A stretch of 64,000 bases of DNA from Mariniflexile sp. TRM1-10. GTDB lineage: Bacteria; Bacteroidota; Bacteroidia; Flavobacteriales; Flavobacteriaceae. The number at the start of each line of letters is the position of its first letter. Position 1 is the first letter of the stretch. The notes beneath the pieces are model-generated. The model had not been told where the DNA came from and made no database searches. It saw only the letters and a program-made list of their open reading frames with translations. Both the position numbers and the translations under genes were made by a program. The stretch spans positions 2,898,001 to 2,962,000 of the forward strand of contig NZ_CP022985.1 of assembly GCF_003425985.1 (NCBI RefSeq), written 5' to 3'. Positions 27,384 to 37,700 of this stretch are shown one piece after another.

Positions 27384-29174
27384 TTAGTTTTCTGATTTAA
27401 CACTAACGCCTTCCGAATTAATATTTACCTTAACGTCTTCCGATTCGGCATTAATGCCTTTGTTGTCAATTTTTAAACTGCTTTTGTCGCCCTTAATTTC
27501 AATACCACTTTCATCAATTTTCACGTTGGGCGTATCCACGTCTATTTCAAATTCATCATCACAATCATTACATACTAGACCGTCTTCAGTAATATTTAAG
27601 TATTGATTTACATAATTTGAATCTATGTCATAGCTTAAATAGCGTCTGGTATTGTTACTGAATTTCACCACGGAACCTTCTGGTAAATAAAGAATCACAA
27701 CGATCTCTTGGTCACTGAATCTGTTTTTTGCATCCGTTGATAAATAAGAATCCAATTCGAGCATATTTCCTTTTAAAACGTAATTATAATGTATGTTTTT
27801 AGCACGTTCTATGGCTTTGTCATAATTTCTGCCATCGGCACTTTTTTCTATACTAATCGTGGCTAAAGAATCGGTTGTAGATTTAACAGTGATGCTAATA
27901 TCTGAATTGTAAATAGTTTTTTCACCGTTTTCATTATTTGCTACTTTAAACGAATCGTGCCTGTGGTGGCGGTTTCTTAATAAATCATTTTCAGCCATTT
28001 TAATTTCTAAGGTATCATTGGCAGTAATAAAAAGCGCTTGTTTTTCTATAACATGCTCGTTAAATGCATGTTCGCTTGCTTCTCTTAACCCAATGACTAT
28101 TAATCCGATGATTGAGAATAACCACAAGCCTAAAAGGGTGAATTTTGCAATGTTTCCAATAGATTTTAAGTTGTTCACAAGAATTTTCAAACCTAAATAG
28201 AAAAGGAAAAAGAAAGGAATTCCGATAGCGAAAAAGGCTAATAAAGAAGCCAACCAAACCGGTGAGTTTCCTGCAATGGCAATATTTACAAAATCCATTC
28301 CTGGTATGTGTACAATATCGGCAACGCCTAATGAAAGCCAACTAATTATTAATGATATTAGGGCAAAGGCACCCACTAATATTAAGATGATTCCTATAAA
28401 CTTTGCAAATATTTTAAGGAAAAACATGATGACATCTGCTAACGTGTCAAAAAATGATTTTGAGTTCGATTTAATTCTGCTTCCTTGCTTTTGAAGATCG
28501 ACTTTTTTTGCTGCGTCCGATACATTCTTAGCAGCACCAGAAACAGAGTCTGTGACATTTTTAGCGACGTCCGATACCGTTTCTGAAACAGTATCAAAAC
28601 CATCTTTAATTTTTTTTTCTATGTTGCTAATGTTTACAGGTTCGCCTGTCATCATTATTTTTTCGGCAGTTGTTTTAGCTTCGGGAACTAAAATCCAGAA
28701 CAGAATATAAATAAGTATGAAAGTACCACCCGAACCAATGGTGAGCAAAATCCAAAGTAAACGTACCCATACGGCGTCAATACCTAAGTAATGCCCCAGT
28801 CCTGAAGCAACACCGCCAATATATGAGTTGTCGGTATCTCTAAATAGTTTTTTTGAACTTGATGATTTTCTTTGATACGATGGTTGTGGTTCGTCCTCGA
28901 AAATTTCATCATCAACCAAATAATCTTCTGGTTGCCCCATGATGGATATAACTTCATCAACTTCCTTAATGCGAATGACTTGTTTATCGTTTTGAACGCG
29001 TTCACTAAAAAGTTCGGCGATACGTGCTTCGATATCTGCAATAATTTCAGTACGACCTTGAGAGTCTGTAAATGAACGTTTTATAGCCTCAAGATAGCGT
29101 TGCAGTTTTAAGTACGCATCTTCATCAATGTGGAAGAATGTACCTGCTAAATTTATGTTGACTGTTTTATTCAT
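27384..29174 (-). CDS. PspC-domain membrane protein
   Basis: This 596-residue protein has an N-terminal cytoplasmic part (HIDEDAYLKLQRYLEAI, with a helical segment ending EVISIMGQPEDYL). The PspC domain is at about residues 105-175 (LFRDTDNSYIGGVASGLGHY, IYILFWILVPEA). An amphipathic stretch with repeated TVSDVAKNVTDSVSGAAKNV follows, then four or so membrane helices (residues 250-390) and a C-terminal beta region ending in repeated acidic strands. PspC proteins sense or relay envelope stress. The gene is 1 bp from its PadR regulator gene, so they are translationally linked. Confidence 0.9.
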   Translation of the reverse strand: MNKTVNINLAGTFFHIDEDAYLKLQRYLEAIKRSFTDSQGRTEIIADIEARIAELFSERVQNDKQVIRIKEVDEVISIMGQPEDYLVDDEIFEDEPQPSYQRKSSSSKKLFRDTDNSYIGGVASGLGHYLGIDAVWVRLLWILLTIGSGGTFILIYILFWILVPEAKTTAEKIMMTGEPVNISNIEKKIKDGFDTVSETVSDVAKNVTDSVSGAAKNVSDAAKKVDLQKQGSRIKSNSKSFFDTLADVIMFFLKIFAKFIGIILILVGAFALISLIISWLSLGVADIVHIPGMDFVNIAIAGNSPVWLASLLAFFAIGIPFFFLFYLGLKILVNNLKSIGNIAKFTLLGLWLFSIIGLIVIGLREASEHAFNEHVIEKQALFITANDTLEIKMAENDLLRNRHHRHDSFKVANNENGEKTIYNSDISITVKSTTDSLATISIEKSADGRNYDKAIERAKNIHYNYVLKGNMLELDSYLSTDAKNRFSDQEIVVILYLPEGSVVKFSNNTRRYLSYDIDSNYVNQYLNITEDGLVCNDCDDEFEIDVDTPNVKIDESGIEIKGDKSSLKIDNKGINAESEDVKVNINSEGVSVKSEN

Positions 29175-29175
29175 T

Positions 29176-29514
29176 TTAATGTTGTTTTTTTTGAATGGTT
29201 ACTAGGTTCACAGCGTTTTGTAATTCGCTCCACGTGGTGTTTAATTCCTTTAAAAATAATTTGCCAGTTTCGGTCAGTCCGTAATATTTTCTTGGTGGTC
29301 CAGAAGTAGACTCTTCCCAACGGTAATTAAGAAGTCCGGCATTTTTCAATCGTGTAAGTAGTGGGTAAATGGTACCTTCCACTACGAGCAGTTTAGCGTC
29401 TTTTAAGGTATCTAAAATTTCTGCTACATAAGCATCGTCGTCTTTTAAGACCGATAGTATGCAGAATTCCAAAACCCCTTTGCGCATTTGTGCTTTTGTG
29501 TTTTCTATTTTCAT
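29176..29514 (-). CDS. PadR-family transcriptional regulator
   Basis: This 112-residue winged-helix protein has the typical PadR sequence: RKGVLEFCILSVL, VEGTIYPLLTRLKNAGLL, RKYYGLTETGKLFL. It is the first gene of the PadR-PspC unit and very likely represses it; PadR-PspC pairs with GIN proteins are common in Bacteroidota. The inducing signal cannot be read from the sequence. Confidence 0.93.
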   Translation of the reverse strand: MKIENTKAQMRKGVLEFCILSVLKDDDAYVAEILDTLKDAKLLVVEGTIYPLLTRLKNAGLLNYRWEESTSGPPRKYYGLTETGKLFLKELNTTWSELQNAVNLVTIQKKQH

Positions 29515-29675
29515 AAGTCCTTTAATATTGTTTTTTTAAAGTCTTCTGCAGTGCGCATTCGAGACATTTAAATTGATTGATGATTTTACCCATGCTTGCG
29601 TCATGTTCTAAAACATTTTGATAATGTGAAACTGTTCATTTTTTGATTGATTTGATGATGATTTATTGATGAAAT

Positions 29676-30122
29676 TTATTTTAAGAAATTGATTGTTAGT
29701 GGGTATTTATAATATGCGCCATCTCGTGCTTTTAAACTTGCTATAACTATTAAAACAAGTTCAATAATAAAACCTATAATAGCCAAAACACCTAAGCCAC
29801 CACCAATATATAAAAGAGGGGAAGGCTTGCCGATGTTGATATGAAAATCGTGAAAACCATGAAAGTCTATAAAGTCTAAACCACTAAACATTTTAAATAT
29901 GAAAAATGGAACCGTTATAGCACCAAGGATAATGGCATAAAGCAAAATACTTACTTGAAAATTAATGGCTTGTTTTCCATGGGCATCTATAAATTCAGAC
30001 TTCTCTTTATTGGCAACCCATAATATTATAGGTCCGATAAAATTTCCAAACGGAATAATAAACCTACTAAAGGTTGATAAATGAATGAATGTGGCGATGT
30101 TTTTTTGGTGGTTATCTAACAT
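29676..30122 (-). CDS. DUF4870 membrane protein
   Basis: This 148-residue protein has about three hydrophobic segments and the DUF4870 pattern (FGNFIGPIILWVANK, FIDAHGKQAINFQVS, LKARDGAYYKYPLTI). Function unknown; such proteins often accompany PspC/PadR genes, as here, 161 bp upstream of PadR. Confidence 0.88.
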   Translation of the reverse strand: MLDNHQKNIATFIHLSTFSRFIIPFGNFIGPIILWVANKEKSEFIDAHGKQAINFQVSILLYAIILGAITVPFFIFKMFSGLDFIDFHGFHDFHINIGKPSPLLYIGGGLGVLAIIGFIIELVLIVIASLKARDGAYYKYPLTINFLK

Positions 30123-30280
30123 GATTTAAAAGCATATAATAGTTTCTTATGCAAATATATGTCTTTAAACAGGTATTATGTTACGCATAGTACTGATAAT
30201 TAACATAAATTTAACATTTATAGGAATGGATTATTTTCATAACTTAGTGAAAAATTCAGACGGTCTCTAAATCATTACAT

Positions 30281-30733
30281 ATGAATATAACTCCCAGAAA
30301 ACTAAATGTTTTCACTTTGTTTAAGCTGCCTTCAGCCTTTTTTTGTGGTGTTCGCACACAGTATATAGATGCTGAAAAATGCATTGTTAGAGTCACCCAT
30401 CGATGGATAAACCAAAATCCTTTTAAGTCCATGTTTTGGGCGGTACAAGGTATGGCGGCAGAGTTTTCAACTGGGGCTTTAATGATGGCGAAAATTAAAG
30501 AATCTGGAAAACAGGTTTCCATGTTAGTAACATCAAATTCGGCAACATTTTCAAAAAAAGCAACGGGTAAAATTACCTTTACTTGTAACGATGGAAGTTT
30601 AATAGATGAAGCATTACAAAAAACAATTGAAACAGGCGAGGGACAAACCGTTCGTATGAAATCTGTTGGGATCAATGAAGAAGGTGTTGAGGTTTCTGCC
30701 TTTGTTTTTGAATGGAGTGTGAAGGTTAGGTAG
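30281..30733 (+). CDS. DUF4442 hotdog-fold thioesterase-like protein
   Basis: This 150-residue protein matches the DUF4442 pattern, with RWINQNPFKSMFWAVQGMAAEF as the conserved segment, which contains the helix of the hotdog fold. The family is related to PaaI-type acyl-CoA thioesterases, but the substrate is unknown. No signal peptide, so it is cytoplasmic. The stop codon lies at the start of a word-like tandem repeat (GTTAGA...), which may therefore have altered the last codons. Confidence 0.8.
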   Translation: MNITPRKLNVFTLFKLPSAFFCGVRTQYIDAEKCIVRVTHRWINQNPFKSMFWAVQGMAAEFSTGALMMAKIKESGKQVSMLVTSNSATFSKKATGKITFTCNDGSLIDEALQKTIETGEGQTVRMKSVGINEEGVEVSAFVFEWSVKVR

Positions 30734-30928
30734 TTAGATGGTTAGACTGGTTAGACTGGTTAGATTGTTAGACTGGTTAGATTGTTAGACGGTTAGAAAG
30801 TTAGACGGTTAGAAAGAAGTTTTTAAACGACAAGACGCACCTTTCACCTTTCACCTTTTCACGTTTTACCAAACCCAGCACCCAACACCCATCACCCAGA
30901 ACCTAGTGTCCAGCACCCAACACCCAGC
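30723..30928. repeat. Composite word-like repeat
   Basis: The first 90 bases are tandem GTTAGA(T/C)(T/G) words. Then come the AGAAAGAAGTTTTTAAACGA spacer module, CACCTTTCACCTTT words, and CACCCAACACCCA words. The same modules recur at 48.0-48.9, 50.7, 53.2 and 55.3 kb. No coding potential. Confidence 0.8.
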
Positions 30929-31008
30929 TATATGTAACATTATGAGTGTTTTTAAGACATACAAATTAACGAATCAATAAATCAACAAATTAACAAATCA
31001 AAAATAAC

Positions 31009-31809
31009 ATGACAGCACACGAAATTGACTATAGAATCTACGGCGAAGAAATGCAATATGTAGAAATAGAACTCGACCCGCAAGAAGGGGTGATTGCCGA
31101 AGCAGGTAGTTTTATGATGATGGACGATGGCATTAAAATGGAGACTATTTTTGGTGATGGGTCTCAAAACGATTCTGGATTTTTAGGAAAAATTTTAGGC
31201 GCGGGAAAACGCATACTAACAGGTGAAAGTTTGTTTATGACGGCTTTCTATAATAATTTAACGGGAAAACGAAATGTAAGTTTTGCATCGCCATATCCCG
31301 GAAAAATCATTCCTATTGATTTAACAGAGTTTAGAGGCAAGTTTATTTGCCAAAAAGATGCGTTTTTATGCGCAGCTAAAGGTGTGAGCGTTGGAATAGA
31401 ATTCAGTAAAAGATTAGGTCGCGGACTTTTTGGTGGCGAGGGTTTCATCATGCAAAAGCTAGAAGGTGATGGTATGGCGTTTGTACATGCAGGCGGTACT
31501 ATGGCAAAAAAGGTATTGCAACGTGGGGAAATCTTGCGTGTGGATACGGGTTGTATTGTCGGGTTTACCCAAGATATCGATTATGATATTGAATTTGTGG
31601 GTGGTATTAAAAACACCATTTTTGGTGGTGAAGGGTTGTTTTTTGCCAAATTGCAAGGTCCCGGAATTGTTTATATCCAATCCTTGCCATTTAGCAGATT
31701 AGCTGGTCGCGTATTGGCATCGGCACCTCAAGGTGGTGGCAAAGATAAAGGCGAAGGGAGTATTTTAGGTGGTTTGGGTAATATTTTAGATGGCGATAAT
31801 AGATTTTAA
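31009..31809 (+). CDS. AIM24/TIGR00266-family protein
   Basis: This 266-residue protein has the family signatures: [20 protein letters not shown] near the start, then GGGLF-type glycine-rich turns ([49 protein letters not shown]). The fold is a beta-sandwich of Mal d 1-like repeats; bacterial function is unknown, and the yeast homologue AIM24 acts at mitochondrial membranes. It ends with a glycine-rich tail. The second IS copy is inserted 27 bp after its stop. Confidence 0.9.
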   Translation: MTAHEIDYRIYGEEMQYVEIELDPQEGVIAEAGSFMMMDDGIKMETIFGDGSQNDSGFLGKILGAGKRILTGESLFMTAFYNNLTGKRNVSFASPYPGKIIPIDLTEFRGKFICQKDAFLCAAKGVSVGIEFSKRLGRGLFGGEGFIMQKLEGDGMAFVHAGGTMAKKVLQRGEILRVDTGCIVGFTQDIDYDIEFVGGIKNTIFGGEGLFFAKLQGPGIVYIQSLPFSRLAGRVLASAPQGGGKDKGEGSILGGLGNILDGDNRF

Positions 31810-31853
31810 AAGGTCTTGTTCTTAAACAATTTAACAAGGCTGTCTAAAAAGTC

Positions 31854-32105
31854 CTTTACATTTAATTTGTCAGGTTGAGACTTTTGTTAAAGTTTTTAAC
31901 TAGCGAATGCGATGACGTATTTTGTGCAAGTTTAACAAAAAGTCACAATATTTCCGAGGCACAGCGTAGTGTTTATATACCTGTGGTTGAGTATGGTTTT
32001 CAGAAAATAGGGGTAGCGATTATGGTGCTTATTTATAATAATGCCCGAATGGTAGTCTAGCAAGCATAAAAATTTTCTGGGTGTGATTTTAAAAAATAAT
32101 GTAGG
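31854..32105 (+). ncRNA. Candidate bridge-RNA region of IS110 element, copy 2
   Basis: Same position and nearly the same sequence as 2506-2757 in copy 1, with differences only at the outer edge. Called by position in the IS110 architecture; no folding was done. Confidence 0.35.
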
Positions 32106-33413
32106 ATGAAAAAAATCAGGAAAAACGCAGGAGGGATCGATATCGGAGCCAAAAAAATCTTCATAGGTCTTGAAGATAAGGAGGTTCGCAGTTTTGATAC
32201 CTTCACATCAGATCTGGAACAGGCGGTATCTTACTTAGAGGAAAACAATGTAACCTCAGTGGCCATGGAAGCCACGGGAGTGTATTGGGTCATCCTCTAT
32301 GATATATTGAAGGCAAGAGGCATCGATGTATGGTTGGTGGATGGCAGGAGCACAAAACAAGTTCCAGGCAGAAAGACCGATGTAAAGGACTGTCAATGGA
32401 TACAGCAATTGCACAGCTATGGTTTGTTGAACCGTTGTTTTGTTGCAGATGAACTGGTACATGAACTAAGGAGCTATCAACGCCTGCGCGAAGATCACAT
32501 CCGTAGTGCTGCTATGCATATTAACCATATGCAAAAAGCACTGACCCTGATGAACGTTCGGCTAAAAGAAGTTCTGGACCAAGTTCACGGGGTAAGTGGA
32601 TTGAAAATAATCAGGGCGATCTTAAAGGGCGAAAGGGATCCCGGGGTTTTGGTAAAGCTATGCCATGGGAGTGTGTTGAAAACAAAAAAGGAACTGATCC
32701 TTAAATCCTTGAAAGGGCACTACAATGAAGCAGGGCTATTTGCTTTGGGCCAAGCAGTGGTGTGCTATGATTTTTATCAACAACAAATTGCCGGTTGTGA
32801 TCTGAAAATGGAAGAAGTCCTTAAAAAGATGGGGGCAAACCGGCCTAAAGTATCAAATAAGGCAACTCCACGAAAAAACGTGAGGCACCACAAACCAAAT
32901 ATAGAAGGAATGGACCGTTATCTATTGCAAATATTTGAAGGCAAAGATGCTACGGTCCTACCCGGTATAACAGATTATAATTGGATGCAGCTCCTATCGG
33001 AAATAGGGACTGATTTACATAAATGGAAAACAGAAAAGCATTTTACTTCCTGGTTGGGACTGGCGCCAAAACAGCACCATTCGGGCAAGATGAAAAAAAA
33101 CTATAAGGCTAAAGGACAACCAAAGGCCGGCCTGATATTTAAGCAAGCGGCCACGAGCCTGCTCAACAGCAAGAAAATTGCATTGGGTGCTTTTGGCAGA
33201 AAGATAAGGGCAAAGAAAGGGGCATCACCGGCAATAAAGGCAATGGCAAGAAAACTGGCAGAGCTCTATTGGAAGCTATTTGTTAAAGGACTGTCATATG
33301 TAGAGAAGGGAATCAAAGATTATGAGGAGAAGATCTTGTTTAATAAACAAAAGAACATTATGAAAATGGCAAGAGAACTTGGTTTGTCAATTAGCTATAA
33401 AACAGCGGTTTAG
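32106..33413 (+). CDS. IS110-family transposase (copy 2)
   Basis: This 435-residue protein is identical to the transposase at 1198-2505: D12, E55, D92 and D95 of the DEDD domain and the serine-containing C-terminal domain are all present. The frame is intact although the element is interrupted downstream of it. The first 269 bp of the element lie before its ATG and are the candidate bridge-RNA region. Confidence 0.95.
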   Translation: MKKIRKNAGGIDIGAKKIFIGLEDKEVRSFDTFTSDLEQAVSYLEENNVTSVAMEATGVYWVILYDILKARGIDVWLVDGRSTKQVPGRKTDVKDCQWIQQLHSYGLLNRCFVADELVHELRSYQRLREDHIRSAAMHINHMQKALTLMNVRLKEVLDQVHGVSGLKIIRAILKGERDPGVLVKLCHGSVLKTKKELILKSLKGHYNEAGLFALGQAVVCYDFYQQQIAGCDLKMEEVLKKMGANRPKVSNKATPRKNVRHHKPNIEGMDRYLLQIFEGKDATVLPGITDYNWMQLLSEIGTDLHKWKTEKHFTSWLGLAPKQHHSGKMKKNYKAKGQPKAGLIFKQAATSLLNSKKIALGAFGRKIRAKKGASPAIKAMARKLAELYWKLFVKGLSYVEKGIKDYEEKILFNKQKNIMKMARELGLSISYKTAV

Positions 33414-33538
33414 CAAATACGTCAATGGTAGCTTGTCGAAACCGATATTGATTACCAGTAAGTTAAAATATTTCGACAAAGCCTGTGCTGAGCTTGTCGA
33501 AGTGCTCAATATGAACTGTGTTTATTTCCAAATTTATT

Positions 33539-34507
33539 TTAGTTAATTTTTACTGAATAATATTCTTTTTTTGTTGCAATAGCAAAAGCTTGTTTTAATA
33601 GTTTGTTTACAACTGCAATTAATGCAAGCTTTTTTGATTTCCCTTTTTCTACTAACCTGTCATATAATTCTTTACAGGTTTTGTTACATTTTTTTGCTGA
33701 CCATGCACAAACATACAGCATAGCTCTTATTTTACTCATTCCCATTTTACAAATTTTCGATCTACCCTTTACACTTGTTCCAGATTCAAATATTCTTGGT
33801 GATATTCCAACATAAGAAGCAAGTTGTTTATGATTCTTAAACTTGCTAAATCCTCCTGATATTACAATCAAAAACAAAGATGTTTTAGCTCCCATTCCTG
33901 GAATGCTTTTTAGTTGATTAAACATTTCTTGATGATGGGTTTTTATTATTAACTCCATTCTTTTTTCAATTTGTTTAATCTCTTGTTCTATTGTTTCTAA
34001 AACAGAATTAATACTTTTTTCAAGGGTTTTACTTTTTATAGGGTTTTGATTAAAAGCTTCTCTTTGAACTATATATCCTGTTCTATTTTTATTCAATTGT
34101 TCTAGATATGCCTGCATTTGCTTAAGCTCTAAAACATAATCTGCTTCTGGTTGCCAGAGATTTGGTCGTTCGGTTTTTCCATATTCTGCAATTAGCATAG
34201 CATCTTTTCTATCTGTTTTTGCCCGACTCATTCGCATTTGAGAAAACCTCCTGACTATCAATGGATTTACAACACAAACACCAATCCCACTCTCTGATAA
34301 AAAAGTAGCTAACTTTAGATAGTATGGACCGCTAGCTTCCATTATGCAAATAGATTCTGATGCATTTAAAAGTTCTGAAAACAAAATAAAACCTTCATGA
34401 TTATTAGCAAATTTAAAATACTTATACTTGCTTTCAGAATTACAAATAGCAACATCAAAAGTTAATTTTGAAATATCAATTCCAACATAATTTTTGCTTT
34501 TTTTCAT
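33539..34507 (-). CDS. IS110-family transposase of the nested element
   Basis: From the ATG at 34507 the protein has 322 residues; an upstream TTG extension to 34564 is unlikely. The DEDD domain reads GIDISKLTFDV (D11), MEASGPYY and KTDRKDAMLIAEYG. The C-terminal domain has IPGMGAKTSLFLIV, ASYVGISPRIFESG and GMSKIRAML, as in IS110 enzymes. It is unrelated in detail to the 435-residue transposase around it. Intact. Confidence 0.93.
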   Translation of the reverse strand: MKKSKNYVGIDISKLTFDVAICNSESKYKYFKFANNHEGFILFSELLNASESICIMEASGPYYLKLATFLSESGIGVCVVNPLIVRRFSQMRMSRAKTDRKDAMLIAEYGKTERPNLWQPEADYVLELKQMQAYLEQLNKNRTGYIVQREAFNQNPIKSKTLEKSINSVLETIEQEIKQIEKRMELIIKTHHQEMFNQLKSIPGMGAKTSLFLIVISGGFSKFKNHKQLASYVGISPRIFESGTSVKGRSKICKMGMSKIRAMLYVCAWSAKKCNKTCKELYDRLVEKGKSKKLALIAVVNKLLKQAFAIATKKEYYSVKIN

Positions 34508-34742
34508 ACATTTGCTTTTAAGGAAATTAAAGTAAACGGAAGAAATCTGCTTGAGACTTATCAATCCTAAATACGGTCTTTATGACCAATGAACTGTCCA
34601 AGTTCAAAAGCAGAGAGAGAAAGGAACTAGCATATTGAACAGTCTTAATTGACCAATGACAAGATTTAGCTTTTATCTTTCTCTTTCTTCTGTTGAAATA
34701 AATTTATAAAATATTAAAAGAACTTCCTTTTGCAAACATAGG
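34508..34742 (-). ncRNA. Candidate bridge-RNA region of the nested IS
   Basis: The 235 bp between the transposase ATG and the element end have no gene. Short words such as ATTGACCAATGAC and ATGACCAATGAACTG recur, as could be expected in paired guide loops. In the IS110 subgroup this end encodes the bridge RNA. Call based on position. Confidence 0.35.
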
Positions 34743-34796
34743 ATGACATAGAACTAGACTTTTTAGACAGCCTCATTAAAAACACACTTATATTAT

Positions 34797-37700
34797 CTAA
34801 TACTTAACAAATTTAATGCTTTTGGCATTTTCTATAGTTTTAGAAATAGCTTTAAGAACATAAACACCATCGTTAAGTTGAGATAGATTAATTAAATAAG
34901 ATTGAGGGGCATGTATGGATAAAACTTCTTGACCAACCAGGTTGAAAATTTTTAGACTTTGAACATTTTCTAAAGATTCTTCTGTGTGTAATGCCAATAT
35001 TTTATTGTTGTTATTGTATGATGTGAAAAAGTTTTTATGTTCAAAGGAAATAGTTCCTAATGAATTTTCATTTTTGAACGCCATTGAAAACTGATTGCTT
35101 TTTGTTCCGGAATTTAAGAATAGTTGCACATCGCCATCTCTCAAGTTGTAATAGTTGTTTTGGATATTGTCAACTAAATAAATGTTTAAATCATCGGGAA
35201 CATTTTCCATGTTGCTAATCGAAAATTTATATAGACCAGCATCCGAAACTTTAATACCTAGGGGCAATTGGTCTTCAATATGTATTTCTGGTAACGCTTG
35301 AATTACCAAGCGTTCATTATTTAATACCCAATATAGGTCATTTTTAAAGCTGTCATACGATTTGGCATCGTAGCCTCTATCATAGCCGTTAGTAGTTTTT
35401 TCATCGTAGCCAAGCCCAATTATTTTTGTATAGCCTTTTGGTTCAGTAAACGAAAACCAAATTTTAGGTCTGTTGTCTTCATTTATAGTTTGTTTGTTTT
35501 TAGTGCTGGTTTTAAAATAAATGGTTTCGTTTGCAGATTCACGGGCAAAACCGCGTTGGGCATTATTAAACACCAAAGAACCTGAATTTAAAATGGTTGT
35601 AAAAAAGCCTTGTCCCATATTTATATATTGTGTGGGTGCGGGCTTTGATGAAGTACCATTGCCACTTGTTAATCCGGAGGCATCGGCAACTGCAGGTAAG
35701 GGCATCATTAAATTGTAAGTGGCATAACCTCCCTCGTAATTAGCTAAATAATGACTATTATTGGTTGCGAACGATTCCCAAAAATATAACGAGCCATCAA
35801 TAACTGATAAATTATCTGTAATAAATTGATTGGCATCTAAAGTAGAAGGGTATGGGTTTCCTATTAAAAATTCGGTATTTTCGGTAACAGAAATTGTATA
35901 ATCTCCATCATTAGGGATGCCCCTAAAAACAAATTCTTGTTCGGTGGTCGAGGCTCCAGAACCTTTCATTGTAAAACCAACCCCTGGCGATAAATTAGCT
36001 GTTGGAGATAGTTTTTCCCAAGCATTATAATCTCCAATGGGACCTTTAAAACCATAAAGCCACCTACTGCTTAAGGTAATTGGTGATGTTGAAGGGTTAG
36101 GGTTTAATGCACTCGTAAAATTCACGGTTCCAGTAGCATCTTCTAAATAACCAATTCTCCAAAAACCATCTCTATTTACGGGAGCACTCCAGTAATTATA
36201 ATTATATAGATTGGTAGTGCCTTGTTGCTTAATTCTAAAACTTCCACTGCCAGAGTTAGCAGTAGTTCCCGTATGGTTTTGTATAAGTTGTGCTTCACCC
36301 AGCAAATCTAAAGTGCCATTTATAACAACTCGGTCTTCTGTTTCCAATAACACGCCGTCGGCAACATTTAAAATGGCTCCAGTTTCAACTTCAACTTCCC
36401 TTACATGGGCATCAAAAGTTAAGGTTGCGGCTCCTCCAGATTTTACAGTTAATTTTAAACATAAATTAGTACTGTTTGGAGCATTTCCAGAGCCAACACC
36501 ATTGTGAAAATTTGAGCCATCCCAAACAATTTGATCTATATAGCGGAGTGTAAAATAATTATTGTTGTTAAAAGAAACTCCGGTCGCTGTAGCTGTTGAG
36601 CCTGAAATAGTTAAAGGGTAAATAGTTGGTGATGAGAAATTGTTATTGTTGTCAACAATCAACTGTAAAGGCGAACAACTTTGTTTGTCAGTTAAGTTGA
36701 TGCCGCTAATATCAAAAGATACGGTTACGGTTTCTATATGGCCTCCAGTTTTGCTTACACGCCATTTGGAGTTTAACTGTTCTGTGTAATTGCTGGTATT
36801 TGTGGAAAAAGTATAAGTAGGGTTTTTAGTTTCTTCACCCCAAAATAAAAAGCTTCCATTGGCTAATGAAGACGGATCGCTTATTCTTACAATGCCAGTA
36901 CCCTTTGATTCTGTATGGTTTGAGCCATCGGATGCTTGCCCAATACCCGCTACATGATGGTCAAAATCACCATTACCAGGGTTGTCTCTGGTGTAAAAAT
37001 CATTACTTGCTAATGATTGTCCATATTTTGCGGCTAGATAATTTTCAATAATTGTACGTTTTGCTTGATTTAAGTGCTCTTTAAAAACAATAACCTCTGC
37101 AATATTACCATTCATATTTTTATCTCCTTGTTCACCTATCCCAAAATCAGTCCAACTTTGCAATGTATTATTATATGATATGTTAGAAGATAATGTAGAG
37201 TTTACATATTGTCCAATAGTACTCCCATCAAAGTCTTGGGTTATAATATAGCATTGTCCTGGAGTTAGTGTTGTGCTCTGTGGGAGACTTCTTTGGTTTC
37301 CACTGGATTCAACACCTCTTCCCCATAGTTTACCACTTGCTTTGTTTACCCACATTCCAACCGATTTCATATTTGTAGTTGCAGTAAAGGCTTGTCCAGA
37401 AGGAGAGCCTTGAATAACACCATCATTATCATTTATGTAAGAGTTGAATTTGGCAACAACAAATATGGTTAATTGTGAGCTTGTTCCATTTGTTAAACTA
37501 GAAAGCATACGATCGTCAATACCATCGAAGTTTAAAGTTGCATACCCATTTAAATTATTAGTGTTTAGTATTGGTCTCCTTGAGCTTGTTGTTGTAGCAT
37601 TATTAGCATTACCGGAATTGTCATTCCATTGCAATATTAAATCGCCATCAGCTCCAGAAAGCGTTCCAGCATCCGTAAATACATTTTTTTCAGCTATAAG

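Larger units (their letters stand above)
33515..34746 (-). mobile_element. Second IS110-family element nested in IS copy 2
   Basis: Comparison with the uninterrupted copy 1 gives the limits directly: the sequence ATGA, single in copy 1, occurs at both junctions (33511-33514 and 34743-34746), leaving 1232 bp of foreign sequence. It carries one transposase gene and about 240 bp of non-coding DNA upstream of it. There are no long terminal repeats, as is normal for IS110 elements. The target was a REP-like sequence. Confidence 0.88.
31837..34773 (+). mobile_element. IS110-family element, copy 2, interrupted by a nested IS
   Basis: This is the inverted second copy of the element at 1094-2774, with the same 17-bp terminal inverted repeats at 31837-31853 and 34757-34773. 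A different IS110-family element of 1232 bp (33515-34746) is inserted near the end beyond the transposase gene. Without it the unit is 1705 bp, 24 bp longer than copy 1 because of an extra REP-like palindrome. The transposase itself is intact. No convincing target duplication is visible at the outer flanks. Confidence 0.85.
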
